Shown here piece after piece: positions 47,898 to 57,063 of a stretch of DNA of 64,000 nucleotides. Numbering within the stretch: the stretch's first letter is position 1; every line of letters begins with the position of its first letter. The stretch is from Lachnospiraceae bacterium (GTDB lineage Bacteria > Bacillota > Clostridia > Lachnospirales > Lachnospiraceae). The translations under genes and the position numbers were made by a program. The notes below the pieces were generated by a model, which worked only from the letters and a program-made list of their open reading frames with translations, was not told the DNA's origin and made no database searches. The DNA is taken from assembly GCA_024399135.1 (NCBI GenBank), contig JAKSHY010000006.1, positions 82,073-146,072 on the forward strand, read 5' to 3'.

Positions 47898-47979
47898 TTA
47901 CAAATATATATTTGTACTAAGAGTGATGAGATTGCTTACGAAAGCCGTAAGCTTAGACTAATATAAGGAGGAAAAACCT

Positions 47980-50145
47980 TTGGCTGGAAGAGAATACCCA
48001 TTAGAGCGTACAAGAAACATTGGTATTATGGCTCATATTGATGCTGGTAAGACTACAACTACAGAGCGTATTTTGTACTATACCGGTGTTAATCATAAGA
48101 TTGGTGAGACTCATGAAGGTACTGCTACCATGGACTGGATGGAGCAGGAACAGGAAAGAGGTATCACTATTACTTCAGCTGCTACAACCTGCCACTGGAC
48201 CTTACAGAAGGACAACAAGCCTGCACCTGGTGCTTTAGCACATCGTATTAATATCATTGATACACCTGGACACGTAGACTTCACTGTAGAAGTTGAGCGT
48301 TCACTTCGTGTATTAGATGGTGCAGTAGGTGTTTTCTGTGCAAAGGGCGGTGTTGAACCACAGTCTGAAAACGTATGGCGTCAGGCTGACACATACAACG
48401 TACCAAGAATGGCTTTCATCAATAAGATGGACATTTTAGGTGCTAATTTCTACGCTGCAGTAGATCAGATCAAGACTCGTCTTGGTAAGAATGCAATTTG
48501 TCTTCAGTTACCAATCGGTAAGGAAGATGAATTTAAGGGAATTATTGATTTGTTTGAGATGAGAGCTTACATCTATAACGATGATAAGGGTGAAGATATC
48601 TCAATCACAGATATTCCTGATGATATGAAGGACGAGGCTGAATTATATCATACAGAATTAGTCGAGAAAATCTGTGAATTAGATGACGACTTAATGATGA
48701 TGTACTTAGAGGGTGAAGAGCCTTCTATGGAAGACATGAAAAAAGCATTAAGAAAGGCTACATGTGAGTGTACAGCTGTTCCTGTATGTTGTGGTACAGC
48801 ATATAGAAATAAGGGTGTACAGAAGTTACTTGATGCTGTTATCGAGTTCATGCCTTCACCATTAGATATACCTGCTATTAAGGGTGTTGATATGGATGGT
48901 AACGAAATTGAAAGACATTCATCAGATGATGAGCCTTTCTCAGCATTAGCATTCAAGATTATGTCAGACCCATTCGTAGGTAAGCTTGCATTCTTCAGAG
49001 TTTACTCTGGTACATTGAACGCTGGTTCATATGTATTAAATGCAACAAAGGAAAAGAAAGAGCGTGTAGGACGTATCCTTCAGATGCACGCTAATAAGAG
49101 AGAAGAGTTGGATAAGGTTTACTCAGGTGATATCGCAGCTGCAGTAGGTTTCAAGCTTACTTCAACAGGTGATACAATCTGTGATGAACAGCATCCAGTT
49201 ATCTTAGAGTCTATGGAATTCCCTGAGCCAGTTATCGAGCTCGCTATCGAGCCTAAGACTAAGGCAGGACAGGGTAAGCTTGGTGAGTCTTTAGCAAAGC
49301 TTGCTGAAGAAGATCCTACATTCCGTGCTCATACAGATGAAGAAACAGGACAGACAATTATCGCCGGTATGGGTGAGTTACACTTAGAGATTATCGTTGA
49401 CAGACTTCTTCGTGAATTCCATGTAGAAGCTAACGTTGGTGCACCTCAGGTTGCATACAAGGAAGCATTTACTAAGGCTGTAGAAGTTGATTCTAAGTAT
49501 GCTAAGCAGTCCGGTGGTCGTGGTCAGTATGGTCATTGTAAGGTTAAGTTCGAGCCTATGGAAGCTAACTGTGATCACTTTGATTTTGATCCTAAGGCTA
49601 ACATCCTCATTAACGAGCCTCCTACATTATTATTTGAATCAACTGTTGTTGGTGGTGCTATTCCTAAGGAATACATTCCTGCAGTTGGTGATGGTATTCA
49701 GGAAGCAGCTAAGAGTGGTATACTCGGAGGATTCCCAGTATTAGGTATTCACGCTACTGTATACGATGGTTCATACCATGAAGTTGACTCTTCAGAAATG
49801 GCATTCCACATTGCTGGATCTATGGCATTCAAGGACGCTATGGCGAAGGCAGCTCCTGTATTACTTGAGCCTGTTATGAAAGTTGAAGTAACAATGCCTG
49901 AAGAATACATGGGTGATGTAATCGGTGACTTAAACTCACGTCGTGGTAGAGTAGAAGGAATGGATGACATCGGTGGTGGTAAGATTGTTAGAGCTTACGT
50001 TCCTCTTGCAGAGATGTTCGGATACTCAACAGACTTACGTTCTAGAACACAGGGTCGTGGTAACTACTCAATGTTCTTCGAAAAGTACGAGCCAGTTCCT
50101 AAGAGTGTTCAGGATAAAGTTATCTCAGCTAAGGCTGCTAAGTAG
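47980..50145 (+). CDS. fusA: Elongation factor G
   Basis: A 721-residue EF-G starting at TTG with AAGGAGG upstream. G1 is [14 protein letters not shown]3 is DTPGHVDF and G4 is NKMD. Between the G2 and G3 elements there is an insertion (about residues 71-85, [13 protein letters not shown]) relative to classical EF-G. I recall this insertion from EF-G of Lachnospiraceae. It translocates tRNA and mRNA on the ribosome and lies in the usual rpsG-fusA-tuf order. Confidence 0.97.
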   Translation: MAGREYPLERTRNIGIMAHIDAGKTTTTERILYYTGVNHKIGETHEGTATMDWMEQEQERGITITSAATTCHWTLQKDNKPAPGALAHRINIIDTPGHVDFTVEVERSLRVLDGAVGVFCAKGGVEPQSENVWRQADTYNVPRMAFINKMDILGANFYAAVDQIKTRLGKNAICLQLPIGKEDEFKGIIDLFEMRAYIYNDDKGEDISITDIPDDMKDEAELYHTELVEKICELDDDLMMMYLEGEEPSMEDMKKALRKATCECTAVPVCCGTAYRNKGVQKLLDAVIEFMPSPLDIPAIKGVDMDGNEIERHSSDDEPFSALAFKIMSDPFVGKLAFFRVYSGTLNAGSYVLNATKEKKERVGRILQMHANKREELDKVYSGDIAAAVGFKLTSTGDTICDEQHPVILESMEFPEPVIELAIEPKTKAGQGKLGESLAKLAEEDPTFRAHTDEETGQTIIAGMGELHLEIIVDRLLREFHVEANVGAPQVAYKEAFTKAVEVDSKYAKQSGGRGQYGHCKVKFEPMEANCDHFDFDPKANILINEPPTLLFESTVVGGAIPKEYIPAVGDGIQEAAKSGILGGFPVLGIHATVYDGSYHEVDSSEMAFHIAGSMAFKDAMAKAAPVLLEPVMKVEVTMPEEYMGDVIGDLNSRRGRVEGMDDIGGGKIVRAYVPLAEMFGYSTDLRSRTQGRGNYSMFFEKYEPVPKSVQDKVISAKAAK

Positions 50146-50163
50146 TCAGTTTTAATAAATAAC

Positions 50164-50192
50164 TTGAAAACATCGACTAATTTTAATATAAT
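50164..50192 (+). promoter_or_regulatory. Sigma-A promoter of tuf
   Basis: TTGAAA (50164-50169) and TATAAT (50187-50192), spacer 17, within the 101-base fusA-tuf gap. It would allow extra EF-Tu synthesis. Confidence 0.75.
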
Positions 50193-50246
50193 CAAGATTG
50201 GTTGAAAATTGATAATAACCCTATATTTTAAGGAGGAGAATTAAAA

Positions 50247-51434
50247 ATGTCTAAAGCTAAATTTGACAGAAGTAAAACACACTGTAACATTGGTACAATC
50301 GGTCACGTTGACCATGGTAAGACAACTTTAACAGCTGCTATCACAAAGGTTTTAGCTGCAAGAGTTGCTGGTAACGAAGCTACAGATTTTGAGAATATCG
50401 ATAAGGCTCCAGAAGAGAGAGAAAGAGGTATCACAATTTCTACAGCACACGTTGAGTATTCAACAGACAACAGACACTACGCACACGTTGACTGTCCTGG
50501 ACATGCTGACTACGTTAAGAACATGATCACAGGTGCTGCTCAGATGGATGGTGCTATCCTCGTTGTTGCTGCTACTGATGGTGTTATGGCTCAGACAAAG
50601 GAGCACATCCTTCTTTCTCGTCAGGTAGGTGTACCTTACATCGTAGTATTCATGAACAAGTGTGATATGGTTGATGATCCAGAGTTACTTGAGTTAGTAG
50701 AAATGGAAATCACAGAGCAGTTAGAAGAGTACGGATTCAATGATTGTCCTATCGTTAAGGGATCAGCTTTAAAGGCTCTTGAAGATCCTGCAAGTGAGTG
50801 GGGCGACAAGATCATGGAATTAATGGCTACAGTTGATGAGTACATTCCAGATCCAGAGCGTGCTACAGATAAGCCTTTCTTAATGCCTGTTGAGGACGTA
50901 TTCACAATCACAGGTCGTGGTACAGTTGCAACTGGTAGAGTTGAGCGTGGTACATTACACCTTAACGAAGAAGTTGAAATCGTTGGTATCAAGGAAGAAG
51001 TTAAGAAGACTGTTGTAACAGGTATCGAAATGTTCCGTAAGCTTCTTGATGAGGCTCAGGCTGGTGATAACATCGGTGCATTATTAAGAGGTATTCAGAG
51101 AACAGAAATCGAAAGAGGACAGGTTCTTGCTAAGCCAGGTTCAGTAACATGTCATACAAAGTTTACTGCTCAGGTTTATGTATTAACAAAGGATGAAGGT
51201 GGTCGTCATACTCCTTTCTTCAACAACTATCGTCCTCAGTTCTACTTCAGAACAACAGACGTAACTGGTGTATGTAACCTTCCAGAAGGAACAGAGATGT
51301 GCATGCCTGGTGATAACGTAGAGATGACAATCGAGCTCATCCACCCAATCGCTATGGAGCAGGGTCTTACATTCGCTATCCGTGAAGGTGGTAGAACAGT
51401 AGGTTCTGGTAGAGTAGCAACTATCATCGAGTAA
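50247..51434 (+). CDS. tuf: Elongation factor Tu
   Basis: A 395-residue EF-Tu: [15 protein letters not shown] (G1), [12 protein letters not shown] (G2), DCPGHADY (G3), NKCD (G4) and the three-domain length are standard. AAGGAGG precedes the ATG. This is the last housekeeping gene before the accessory region. Confidence 0.98.
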   Translation: MSKAKFDRSKTHCNIGTIGHVDHGKTTLTAAITKVLAARVAGNEATDFENIDKAPEERERGITISTAHVEYSTDNRHYAHVDCPGHADYVKNMITGAAQMDGAILVVAATDGVMAQTKEHILLSRQVGVPYIVVFMNKCDMVDDPELLELVEMEITEQLEEYGFNDCPIVKGSALKALEDPASEWGDKIMELMATVDEYIPDPERATDKPFLMPVEDVFTITGRGTVATGRVERGTLHLNEEVEIVGIKEEVKKTVVTGIEMFRKLLDEAQAGDNIGALLRGIQRTEIERGQVLAKPGSVTCHTKFTAQVYVLTKDEGGRHTPFFNNYRPQFYFRTTDVTGVCNLPEGTEMCMPGDNVEMTIELIHPIAMEQGLTFAIREGGRTVGSGRVATIIE

Positions 51435-51468
51435 TCACTTGCTGATTGTGTAAATATCTAGTAAATTC

Positions 51469-51502
51469 AAGGCTTTCCGAGATTTCTCGGGAAGCCTTTT
51501 TA
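51469..51502 (+). terminator. Terminator after tuf
   Basis: A 13-bp stem (AAGGCTTTCCGAG with CTCGGGAAGCCTT, one G-U, 4-nt loop) followed by TTTTACTT. Confidence 0.92.
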
Positions 51503-51543
51503 CTTGCCGTGAAATAAAATTTTTATTGTAAATTTTAGTGATT

Positions 51544-51561
51544 GGCAACATTTTGGCAACA
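51544..51561. repeat. GGCAACA double repeat, copy 1
   Basis: GGCAACA occurs twice with an 11-base period (51544-51550 and 51555-51561) about 40 bases after the tuf terminator. The same layout recurs at 51667 and 54918. One-turn spacing fits a protein binding one DNA face, for example integrase arm-type sites. Confidence 0.55.
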
Positions 51562-51666
51562 ATTTTTTGCTATTGAATAAAAAATAACTTGATTCATCTA
51601 AGATTTAACAGGATTTTATATAAAAATAGATCCAATAATGAGTCAAGTAATATGCCTGAATATGTT

Positions 51667-51684
51667 GGCAACACATTGGCAACC
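51667..51684. repeat. GGCAACA double repeat, copy 2
   Basis: GGCAACA (51667-51673) and GGCAACC (51678-51684), again 11 bases apart, sit exactly where the relaxase remnant begins. This suggests a recombination end or a deletion junction. Confidence 0.5.
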
Positions 51685-51689
51685 TTTAT

Positions 51690-52121
51690 CCAAGACTTAC
51701 TGACATTTATCATAAGCTGGAGAAGCAAAACACAGCCATTTATGAGAGGAAGAAGCAGTTTGCGAATGTGGAGAAGGAGCTTTCTGGAGCTAAGGGCATC
51801 TTCAAGGCAAAACAGCGTAAGGAATTGCAGGATCAGGCAGAGCAGTTGCAGACGCAGATAGGTAGTATGAAGCATTATTTATCAAGTATCGTGCAGGGTT
51901 ATGGCTATAAGAATGTGAAGGAGTTCTTGGCTGAATATAGAGTTTACAAAGCAGCGTATAGCGATTATCAGTCGGCAATTGCAAGGAGAGAACAGCAGAC
52001 CGGTAAGAAGGTGGATGATAGCTTTAGGGCGAAGTTGCAACAGATGCAAAAACGAGTAAAAGAAGAGGAACAGCATAGAAGCAATTCATATCAAAGGAAG
52101 AGTGATAGAGGAGCAAGGTAA
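51690..52121 (+). pseudogene. C-terminal remnant of a MobA/MobL-type relaxase
   Basis: A frame open from 51660 has relaxase-like character from about 51690 to 52121; an ATG at 51768 could start a 117-residue peptide. The sequence (LEKQNTAIYERKKQF, GIFKAKQRKELQ, VQGYGYKNVKEFLAEYR, final KSDRGAR) resembles the helical C-terminus of MobA/MobL relaxases of Firmicute mobile elements as I recall them. The nuclease domain is missing. A terminator follows. It is probably debris of an older element. Confidence 0.55.
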
Positions 52122-52127
52122 TTTGAG

Positions 52128-52157
52128 AAAGTGGAGTGGAAAACTGCTCCACTTTTG
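52128..52157 (+). terminator. Terminator after the relaxase remnant
   Basis: AAAGTGGAG pairs with CTCCACTTT across a 10-nt loop; the T run is short (TTTTG). Confidence 0.65.
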
Positions 52158-52366
52158 AATTGCGTGAAGAAGGTGATTAGGCAAACGTACTATACAAATA
52201 GTGATATAATCATTACGTCTAATGAAAATTAAGTTGTTAAATATTTATATAATCATAAATCGATTTATTTGTCACATAATGCATGTTTCAAGTGTCTAAT
52301 AGACAGAAACAAAGAACTTGATATGAATTATATTTAGTGCTTATCAAGTTTTGAAAGGAGAGGGCG

Positions 52367-52870
52367 ATGAGTAGTCTTATTGAAGATGCTAAAAATAAGA
52401 ATCCGGATGCGTTTGAACAACTTATACAGCCACAATTACAAAGAATGTATCGTGTTGCAATTTCTATGCTGCATAATGAAGAAGATGCTGCAGATGCAAT
52501 ACAGGAAACGGTTCTTAAATGCTGGCAAAAAATTGGACAACTGAAAAGTGAAGAGTATTTTGGAACGTGGCTCACTAGAATACTAATAAATCAATGCAAA
52601 GATATTTTGAAAGAAAGAAAAAAGGTTGTTCCACTTGAAGAGTTTCCGGAACTTATACATGAGGATCATTACTTTACCAATGAATGGAGAAAAATATTAA
52701 GTAATTTAAATGGAAAGTACCAGATTGTTATGGAACTGTATTATGTGGATGGGTTTTCTACAAAAGAAATTGCAAGGATGCTACATATAACAGAAGTGAA
52801 TGTCCGTAGTAGAATGGTCAGAGGGCGGAAGCAACTGGAACAGATTCTTACGGTAAGAGCAATGGATTAG
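52367..52870 (+). CDS. ECF-type RNA polymerase sigma factor
   Basis: A 167-residue sigma factor. Region 2 is FEQLIQPQLQRMYRVAISMLHNEEDAADAIQETVLKCWQKIGQLK and region 4 is YQIVMELYYVDGFSTKEIARMLHITEVNVRSRMVRGRKQL. GAAAGGAGAGG precedes the ATG. In the 245-base upstream gap there is an extended -10 (TGATATAAT at 52202-52210) and a TGTCT-AAT-AGACA palindrome (52293-52305). Its membrane partner is encoded 14 bases downstream, the normal sigma/anti-sigma pairing. Confidence 0.92.
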   Translation: MSSLIEDAKNKNPDAFEQLIQPQLQRMYRVAISMLHNEEDAADAIQETVLKCWQKIGQLKSEEYFGTWLTRILINQCKDILKERKKVVPLEEFPELIHEDHYFTNEWRKILSNLNGKYQIVMELYYVDGFSTKEIARMLHITEVNVRSRMVRGRKQLEQILTVRAMD

Positions 52871-52884
52871 TTGGAGGTTTGTTT

Positions 52885-54663
52885 ATGAAAATAGATGAAT
52901 ACAAAAAAATTAGTGATAATGTGCAGGTGCCTGATGTTGTATGGGAAGGATATCAGAATGCTATTAAACAAATTAAAATGGAAAAAGAAACAGATAAAAA
53001 TATTGTGAAAATTTCTAAATGGAAAAATGTGAATGCTCTTGTTAAAATTGCAGTTGTATTCGGGGCAGTTGTATTGTTATCGGGTGGTACATTTTTATCT
53101 GTAAAAGCCTATATAAGTCATTTAGAAAAAATAAGAAACATGGAAGCTGAAGAAGTTATTGATTTGTATGAGAATATCTTCCAGTATGATAGTAAATATA
53201 TGTCCAGAGCCATGTCTGCAGATGAGGAGAGACGTTTTAGCGAATTATATGATTTGTATTGTAGAGATATGGCAGAGCCGGAGGGAGAAGTTGCTGTTAT
53301 TTCTTCAAAAGATGAATACAATGGAGAGGGAATTGCGTTTTCTAAAGAAGAGGGTATCTTAAACCTTCCTATGCAGGAAATGACGGACGAAGAAATCCTT
53401 CAGCTTGTGGTATTTAATCTGCTGGGACGATATGTTGATTATGAGGCATATGTGAAAGCGAGCAACCCTTTGTACTATTTGAATGCTTTAGAACAAATGA
53501 CCATGCAGGAGGTTGATGAATTATACATAAATTATAGTTCTGCCAATACGGAGACTAGCTTTTACAATAGAGAGTTATCCTTTGATGAATTGGGAAGAAG
53601 AAAAGTTCTGAAAATGCTTTATAAAAGCGGAGAAAAGCAGCCGGAGAACACAATGCCTATAATTCAAAAGGAGAGTGAATATAGTGGGGAAGATATAGCG
53701 TTTTGTGTTAATAATTGTACTTTTTATTTTCCGAATGATGAATTGAGCGATGAACAGCTTTTAGAACTAATTGATTTTCAAATAAAAGTTGATTATTGCA
53801 GACAAAGAATAGAGGATGAGATAGAGCGTGGGATAAGAAGTGATTGGCCTTATATAGAATATGTGGAAAGAGAAAGAATTATAACCTTGGATTCCGATGT
53901 AAAAGTAGATGATGAAATCTTATCCCAGCAATGGTTAAAAGCTTATGAGGATATTTTGAGGGAGTATTATAGAGAAAATAGTACCTATTATGAAAATCCA
54001 GAACGTTACTATGCGAATGTCTGTTTTATATATCTGAATGACGATGAAATTCCGGAAATGCTATTTAGCCATGGATGTACGGATTTTGATTATGATGATA
54101 ATTGTAATCTCCGAAATTATCTGTACACTTATAAAGATGGGGATGCGGTGCTTCTGACTCCGGGCGAAAAAACGGTAGATGATTTCTACGGATATGATAA
54201 GCCGTTCAGTTATGTGGAACGAAAGGGTATGGTTTATTGTGATTATTATTATATTTACAATTTTTCGACATATGATAGCGAGACAGATGTGATTGATAAT
54301 GTAACAGATTCTATGTCTAAAATGGATATATGGGATTTGGATACTTTGACCTGTACCTCGTCGAATGCTAATATTGAAATGGTGCATGCTGTTTATAATT
54401 ATATTGAGGAAGAGTATGCAGATGCCACCTTTAGCGTTGAGTATTATGTCAATGTTTCGGATATTATACGAGATGAAAACACAGGTTATGTAAAAGAGAT
54501 TATTGGGGAAAAGGTGGACCGCCAAACTTATGAGGAAAGTGAAGCAGGTCTCTGGGATGGAGAAGCGATTATTACTCTTTCTGTTAATGATTATGATAAG
54601 ATATACTCTGATGATAATTTGTTAGAAGTACTTGCACAATGCTACTTGAAAAATAACATGTGA
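52885..54663 (+). CDS. Membrane anti-sigma-like protein with duplicated extracytoplasmic module
   Basis: A 592-residue protein; ATG 52885 has TTGGAGG seven bases upstream. About 55 cytoplasmic residues (anti-sigma region) precede one transmembrane helix (about 57-77). Outside are two tandem copies of about 110 residues: each starts with a helix (EVIDLYEN, EVDELYIN), then a DE-rich link, and ends with EY.GE.IAF followed by P..E..DE..L.L. The last 220 residues are acidic and Tyr-rich and include a FIYLNDDEIPEMLF phrase, as in secreted calcium-binding-like domains. Family not recognised; sigma control is inferred from operon structure. Confidence 0.7.
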   Translation: MKIDEYKKISDNVQVPDVVWEGYQNAIKQIKMEKETDKNIVKISKWKNVNALVKIAVVFGAVVLLSGGTFLSVKAYISHLEKIRNMEAEEVIDLYENIFQYDSKYMSRAMSADEERRFSELYDLYCRDMAEPEGEVAVISSKDEYNGEGIAFSKEEGILNLPMQEMTDEEILQLVVFNLLGRYVDYEAYVKASNPLYYLNALEQMTMQEVDELYINYSSANTETSFYNRELSFDELGRRKVLKMLYKSGEKQPENTMPIIQKESEYSGEDIAFCVNNCTFYFPNDELSDEQLLELIDFQIKVDYCRQRIEDEIERGIRSDWPYIEYVERERIITLDSDVKVDDEILSQQWLKAYEDILREYYRENSTYYENPERYYANVCFIYLNDDEIPEMLFSHGCTDFDYDDNCNLRNYLYTYKDGDAVLLTPGEKTVDDFYGYDKPFSYVERKGMVYCDYYYIYNFSTYDSETDVIDNVTDSMSKMDIWDLDTLTCTSSNANIEMVHAVYNYIEEEYADATFSVEYYVNVSDIIRDENTGYVKEIIGEKVDRQTYEESEAGLWDGEAIITLSVNDYDKIYSDDNLLEVLAQCYLKNNM

Positions 54664-54681
54664 TTTTCGGGAGAAATTATT

Positions 54682-54807
54682 ATGAATAGAAATAAAATAG
54701 AAAAAGCGATTTGGTGGGCATATATTATTCTACTATTTGCAATTGTTGTTGTTAAATTTAAAGGGTCTTTTGCCGAATTGAGGGATAGAATTAGCAACAA
54801 TTATTGA
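54682..54807 (+). CDS. Small membrane peptide, possibly VanZ-like N-terminus
   Basis: A 41-residue peptide with one hydrophobic helix (WWAYIILLFAIVVVKF) and a GGGAG-type ribosome site. It starts 18 bases after the preceding gene and ends before a terminator. The VKFKGSFAELRDRI tail resembles the first loop of VanZ-family proteins, so it may be a truncated relative or a real small protein of the sigma operon. Confidence 0.45.
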   Translation: MNRNKIEKAIWWAYIILLFAIVVVKFKGSFAELRDRISNNY

Positions 54808-54843
54808 ATAATTATAATTGCTATTGATAAGTATAGTAAATAT

Positions 54844-54879
54844 AAGGGTTTCAGAGATTATGTCTCTGGAACCCTTTTT
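54844..54879 (+). terminator. Terminator of the ECF sigma operon
   Basis: AAGGGTTTCAGAGA pairs with TCTCTGGAACCCTT (one G-U pair), followed by TTTTC. Confidence 0.9.
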
Positions 54880-54917
54880 CTGTAGAGAATAGAAATTGCC
54901 ACCAACACAGGGTTAGT

Positions 54918-54935
54918 GGCAACAATTTGACAACA
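54918..54935. repeat. GGCAACA double repeat, copy 3
   Basis: GGCAACA (54918-54924) and GACAACA (54929-54935), 11-base period, between the ECF operon terminator and the 3' end of the repressor gene. It matches the copies near tuf. Confidence 0.5.
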
Positions 54936-54939
54936 TTTT

Positions 54940-55464
54940 CTATAATTTCCATTCACGATTCTCGCGACATATGATTTTTCCGCTTTCTGGATCTTCTACT
55001 AAATTCTTAGGAAATTGTCCTTTCCAAAGCTCATACATATCACTTTCATATTTCTTTTCTTCATCAGATTCTGGATTGGTGTGATATTTTTTATACGCTG
55101 CTAACCAGGAAGAAAAAGCTTCTCGCATCTGTTCAGCTTGTTTTTCATCAGAATACTTGAATCTAAATACATAATCAACTTCTCCGTCAGAACAATCTTC
55201 TTCAATAGTAATGTTGAAGGTATCTTCTAAATCAAAGAGAGTGTGCATTAATCCATCTATCGTATCAGGTTCTGTATTAGAAAGAGCTGCTGGTTCCACA
55301 TCAAGGGCTTCAGCAAATTTTTCAACTAAATCTTCTTTAGGATTTCTCTTTCCTGTCTCGTATTGTCTTACTCGTAAGTCATTAAGCTTTACATGATAAC
55401 CAAGATCCAACTGAGTCGCTTTTCGAATCAATCTGAACTTCTTGATTTTTTCTCCTATTTTCAC
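54940..55464 (-). CDS. XRE-family transcriptional repressor of the mobile element
   Basis: A 174-residue protein starting at GTG (complement of 55462-55464) with AGGTGG upstream; the frame extends 48 codons further without a site. The N-terminal HTH is KIGEKIKKFRLIRKATQLDLGYHVKLNDLRVRQYETGKRNP, and the rest is acidic and helical. Divergent orientation from xis-int is typical of an element repressor. The 200-base gap between them holds the xis promoter. Confidence 0.85.
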   Translation of the reverse strand: MKIGEKIKKFRLIRKATQLDLGYHVKLNDLRVRQYETGKRNPKEDLVEKFAEALDVEPAALSNTEPDTIDGLMHTLFDLEDTFNITIEEDCSDGEVDYVFRFKYSDEKQAEQMREAFSSWLAAYKKYHTNPESDEEKKYESDMYELWKGQFPKNLVEDPESGKIICRENREWKL

Positions 55465-55570
55465 GAAAAAACCACCTTTCTGTATGACATAAAACAAATA
55501 TAACACATATATAGCAAAAGGTAAATATAAAAGATACAAATTTGCGATAACAAAAAAGTACACACAAGTG

Positions 55571-55599
55571 TTGACAAGTAAAAAATGAGGTGCTATATT
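55571..55599 (+). promoter_or_regulatory. Candidate promoter of xis-int
   Basis: TTGACA (55571-55576) and TATATT (55594-55599), spacer 17. A small ACAC-AA-GTGT palindrome overlaps the upstream edge (55563-55572) and could be a repressor site. Confidence 0.6.
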
Positions 55600-55664
55600 A
55601 TAATACACAACAGCAACAAATATGCTACTACAAAAATGTTATTATATGAAAGGAGGTGAGACAT

Positions 55665-55880
55665 ATGGCAAAGAATTACTATTTATCTGCAGAGCAGGTA
55701 TCTCAGTTATTGAATGTATCCTTAAGTACCAGTTACAAGGTCATCAGAAAAGGCAATGAACTTTTAGCAAAGGAAAACTATCAGGTAATTCCTGGTAGAA
55801 TACCAGCTCCAATGCTTGAAAAAATGTACTTTGGTTTGAACTTAACTGAAAGAGAGGATATCGCTAATGCCTGTGTATAA
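55665..55880 (+). CDS. Excisionase-like DNA-binding protein
   Basis: A 71-residue winged-helix protein (YYLSAEQVSQLLNVSLSTSYKVIRKGNELLAKENYQVIPGRIPAPMLEKMYFG). ATG 55665 follows AAAGGAGGTGAG. It overlaps int by 14 bases, as excisionase genes often do, and would direct the integrase toward excision. Confidence 0.8.
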   Translation: MAKNYYLSAEQVSQLLNVSLSTSYKVIRKGNELLAKENYQVIPGRIPAPMLEKMYFGLNLTEREDIANACV

Positions 55881-56955
55881 GGATGAGGATGGCAAAAGAT
55901 GGCGAGCTGTTTATCGAGTAAGACTTAGGGATGGAAGCTCTAAGCAGAAATCAAAGCGTGGTTTTAGAACAAAGAAGGAAGCGGAAGAATTTATCATACA
56001 GCAACAGAAGGCAATGAAAACTGACCTTGGTATGACGGTAGAGACATTTATTAATGAAAAATATATGCCGGATATTAAAGCGAAAGTAAAGGAGCGTACA
56101 TATATGACAAAGGAACATATGATTCGAACACATATATTAAATGCTCCAATTGCAAAGATGGGTATGAACGCAGTAAAAGCTCAGGATATTATAGCCTGGC
56201 AAAATGACATATTAAATAAAGGTTATTCTGATTGCTACAACAGAACATTGAATAATCAGATTGTTGCAATTTTTCTCCATGCAGTAAATTTCTATGATCT
56301 TGAGAAAAGTCCATGTAAAGGAATCAAGAAGATTGGAAAGGCTGATGCAGAGAAACAGATGATTAGATATTGGACCAAGGAAGAGTTTGATCAATTCATA
56401 GGTTCCATAGATAAGGAAACAGACAGAATGTACCATCTGCTATTTGGAATTCAGTATTATTGTGGATTTCGAATTGGAGAAACACTGGCGCTTACAAAGG
56501 CTGATATTAATCATACTGAAAAATCAATTTTTATTTCTAAAACCTACGATAGAAGAGTGAGAAGAGATATTGTTACTTCTCCTAAGACAAAAAACTCAAT
56601 GAGAAAGGTGTTTTTACCAGATGCATTATTTGAAGAACTTGAAGCATACTTGGATACATTGTATGAGCTTCCTGATGATGAAAGAATCTTTCCTATCATT
56701 ATAAGAGCTGTGGAAACCAAGATGCATAGACAGATGAAAAAGGCTGGTATCACTAATATTATTAGGCTGCACGATATGCGCCACTCATGTGCGAGTTTCT
56801 ATCTGTCTAATGGTGCTGATATGTATGCAATTCAGAGATTGCTTGGACATGCAAGTATTGAAGAAACAATACATACATATTCACATTTTAGTCCCGAGCA
56901 GGATAGACAGATTGCCAATTTAGCCAACAGATTAAACAAAAAAATTAGCGAGTAA
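55867..56955 (+). CDS. Tyrosine site-specific integrase
   Basis: A 362-residue recombinase. N-terminal arm-binding domain (about 1-50), SAM-like core-binding domain (55-155) and catalytic domain with Arg202 (CGFRIGE), Lys about 240, His302-Arg305 (LHDMRHS), His328 and the nucleophile Tyr338 (TIHTYSHF). All catalytic residues are present, so it should be active. It reads away from tuf, toward the replication and mobilization genes. Confidence 0.94.
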   Translation: MPVYKDEDGKRWRAVYRVRLRDGSSKQKSKRGFRTKKEAEEFIIQQQKAMKTDLGMTVETFINEKYMPDIKAKVKERTYMTKEHMIRTHILNAPIAKMGMNAVKAQDIIAWQNDILNKGYSDCYNRTLNNQIVAIFLHAVNFYDLEKSPCKGIKKIGKADAEKQMIRYWTKEEFDQFIGSIDKETDRMYHLLFGIQYYCGFRIGETLALTKADINHTEKSIFISKTYDRRVRRDIVTSPKTKNSMRKVFLPDALFEELEAYLDTLYELPDDERIFPIIIRAVETKMHRQMKKAGITNIIRLHDMRHSCASFYLSNGADMYAIQRLLGHASIEETIHTYSHFSPEQDRQIANLANRLNKKISE

Positions 56956-56971
56956 TTGCAGTTACTCGCTA
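56946..56971 (+). terminator. Hairpin overlapping the int stop codon
   Basis: TAGCGAGTAA pairs with TTACTCGCTA (10 bp, 6-nt loop) and includes the int stop codon. There is no T tail, so it may protect the mRNA end and not terminate transcription. Confidence 0.5.
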
Positions 56972-56984
56972 GTTGAAGAATCAT

Positions 56985-57032
56985 AGAGCCTCTCTATAAA
57001 TTCCCTGACACGGATATTATAGCAGAGGCTCT
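56985..57032. repeat. Long inverted repeat between int and primase
   Basis: AGAGCCTCT-CTATAA pairs with TTATAG-C-AGAGGCTCT (15 bp with one bulge, 17-nt loop). It lies in the only gap between int and the primase gene, and could be a terminator-like block, a regulatory RNA or a recombination site. Confidence 0.6.
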
Positions 57033-57063
57033 CCTAAAAGGAAACAAAAAAAGGAGGGCACAA

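Noticed and set aside
51589..51861. 90-codon plus-strand frame overlapping the relaxase remnant
   Set aside because: The relaxase-like frame explains the sequence better and this frame has no recognisable domain.
54061..54525. 154-codon minus-strand frame in the anti-sigma-like gene
   Set aside because: The Ile-rich translation is the antisense of an acidic, AT-rich coding region, with no ribosome site.
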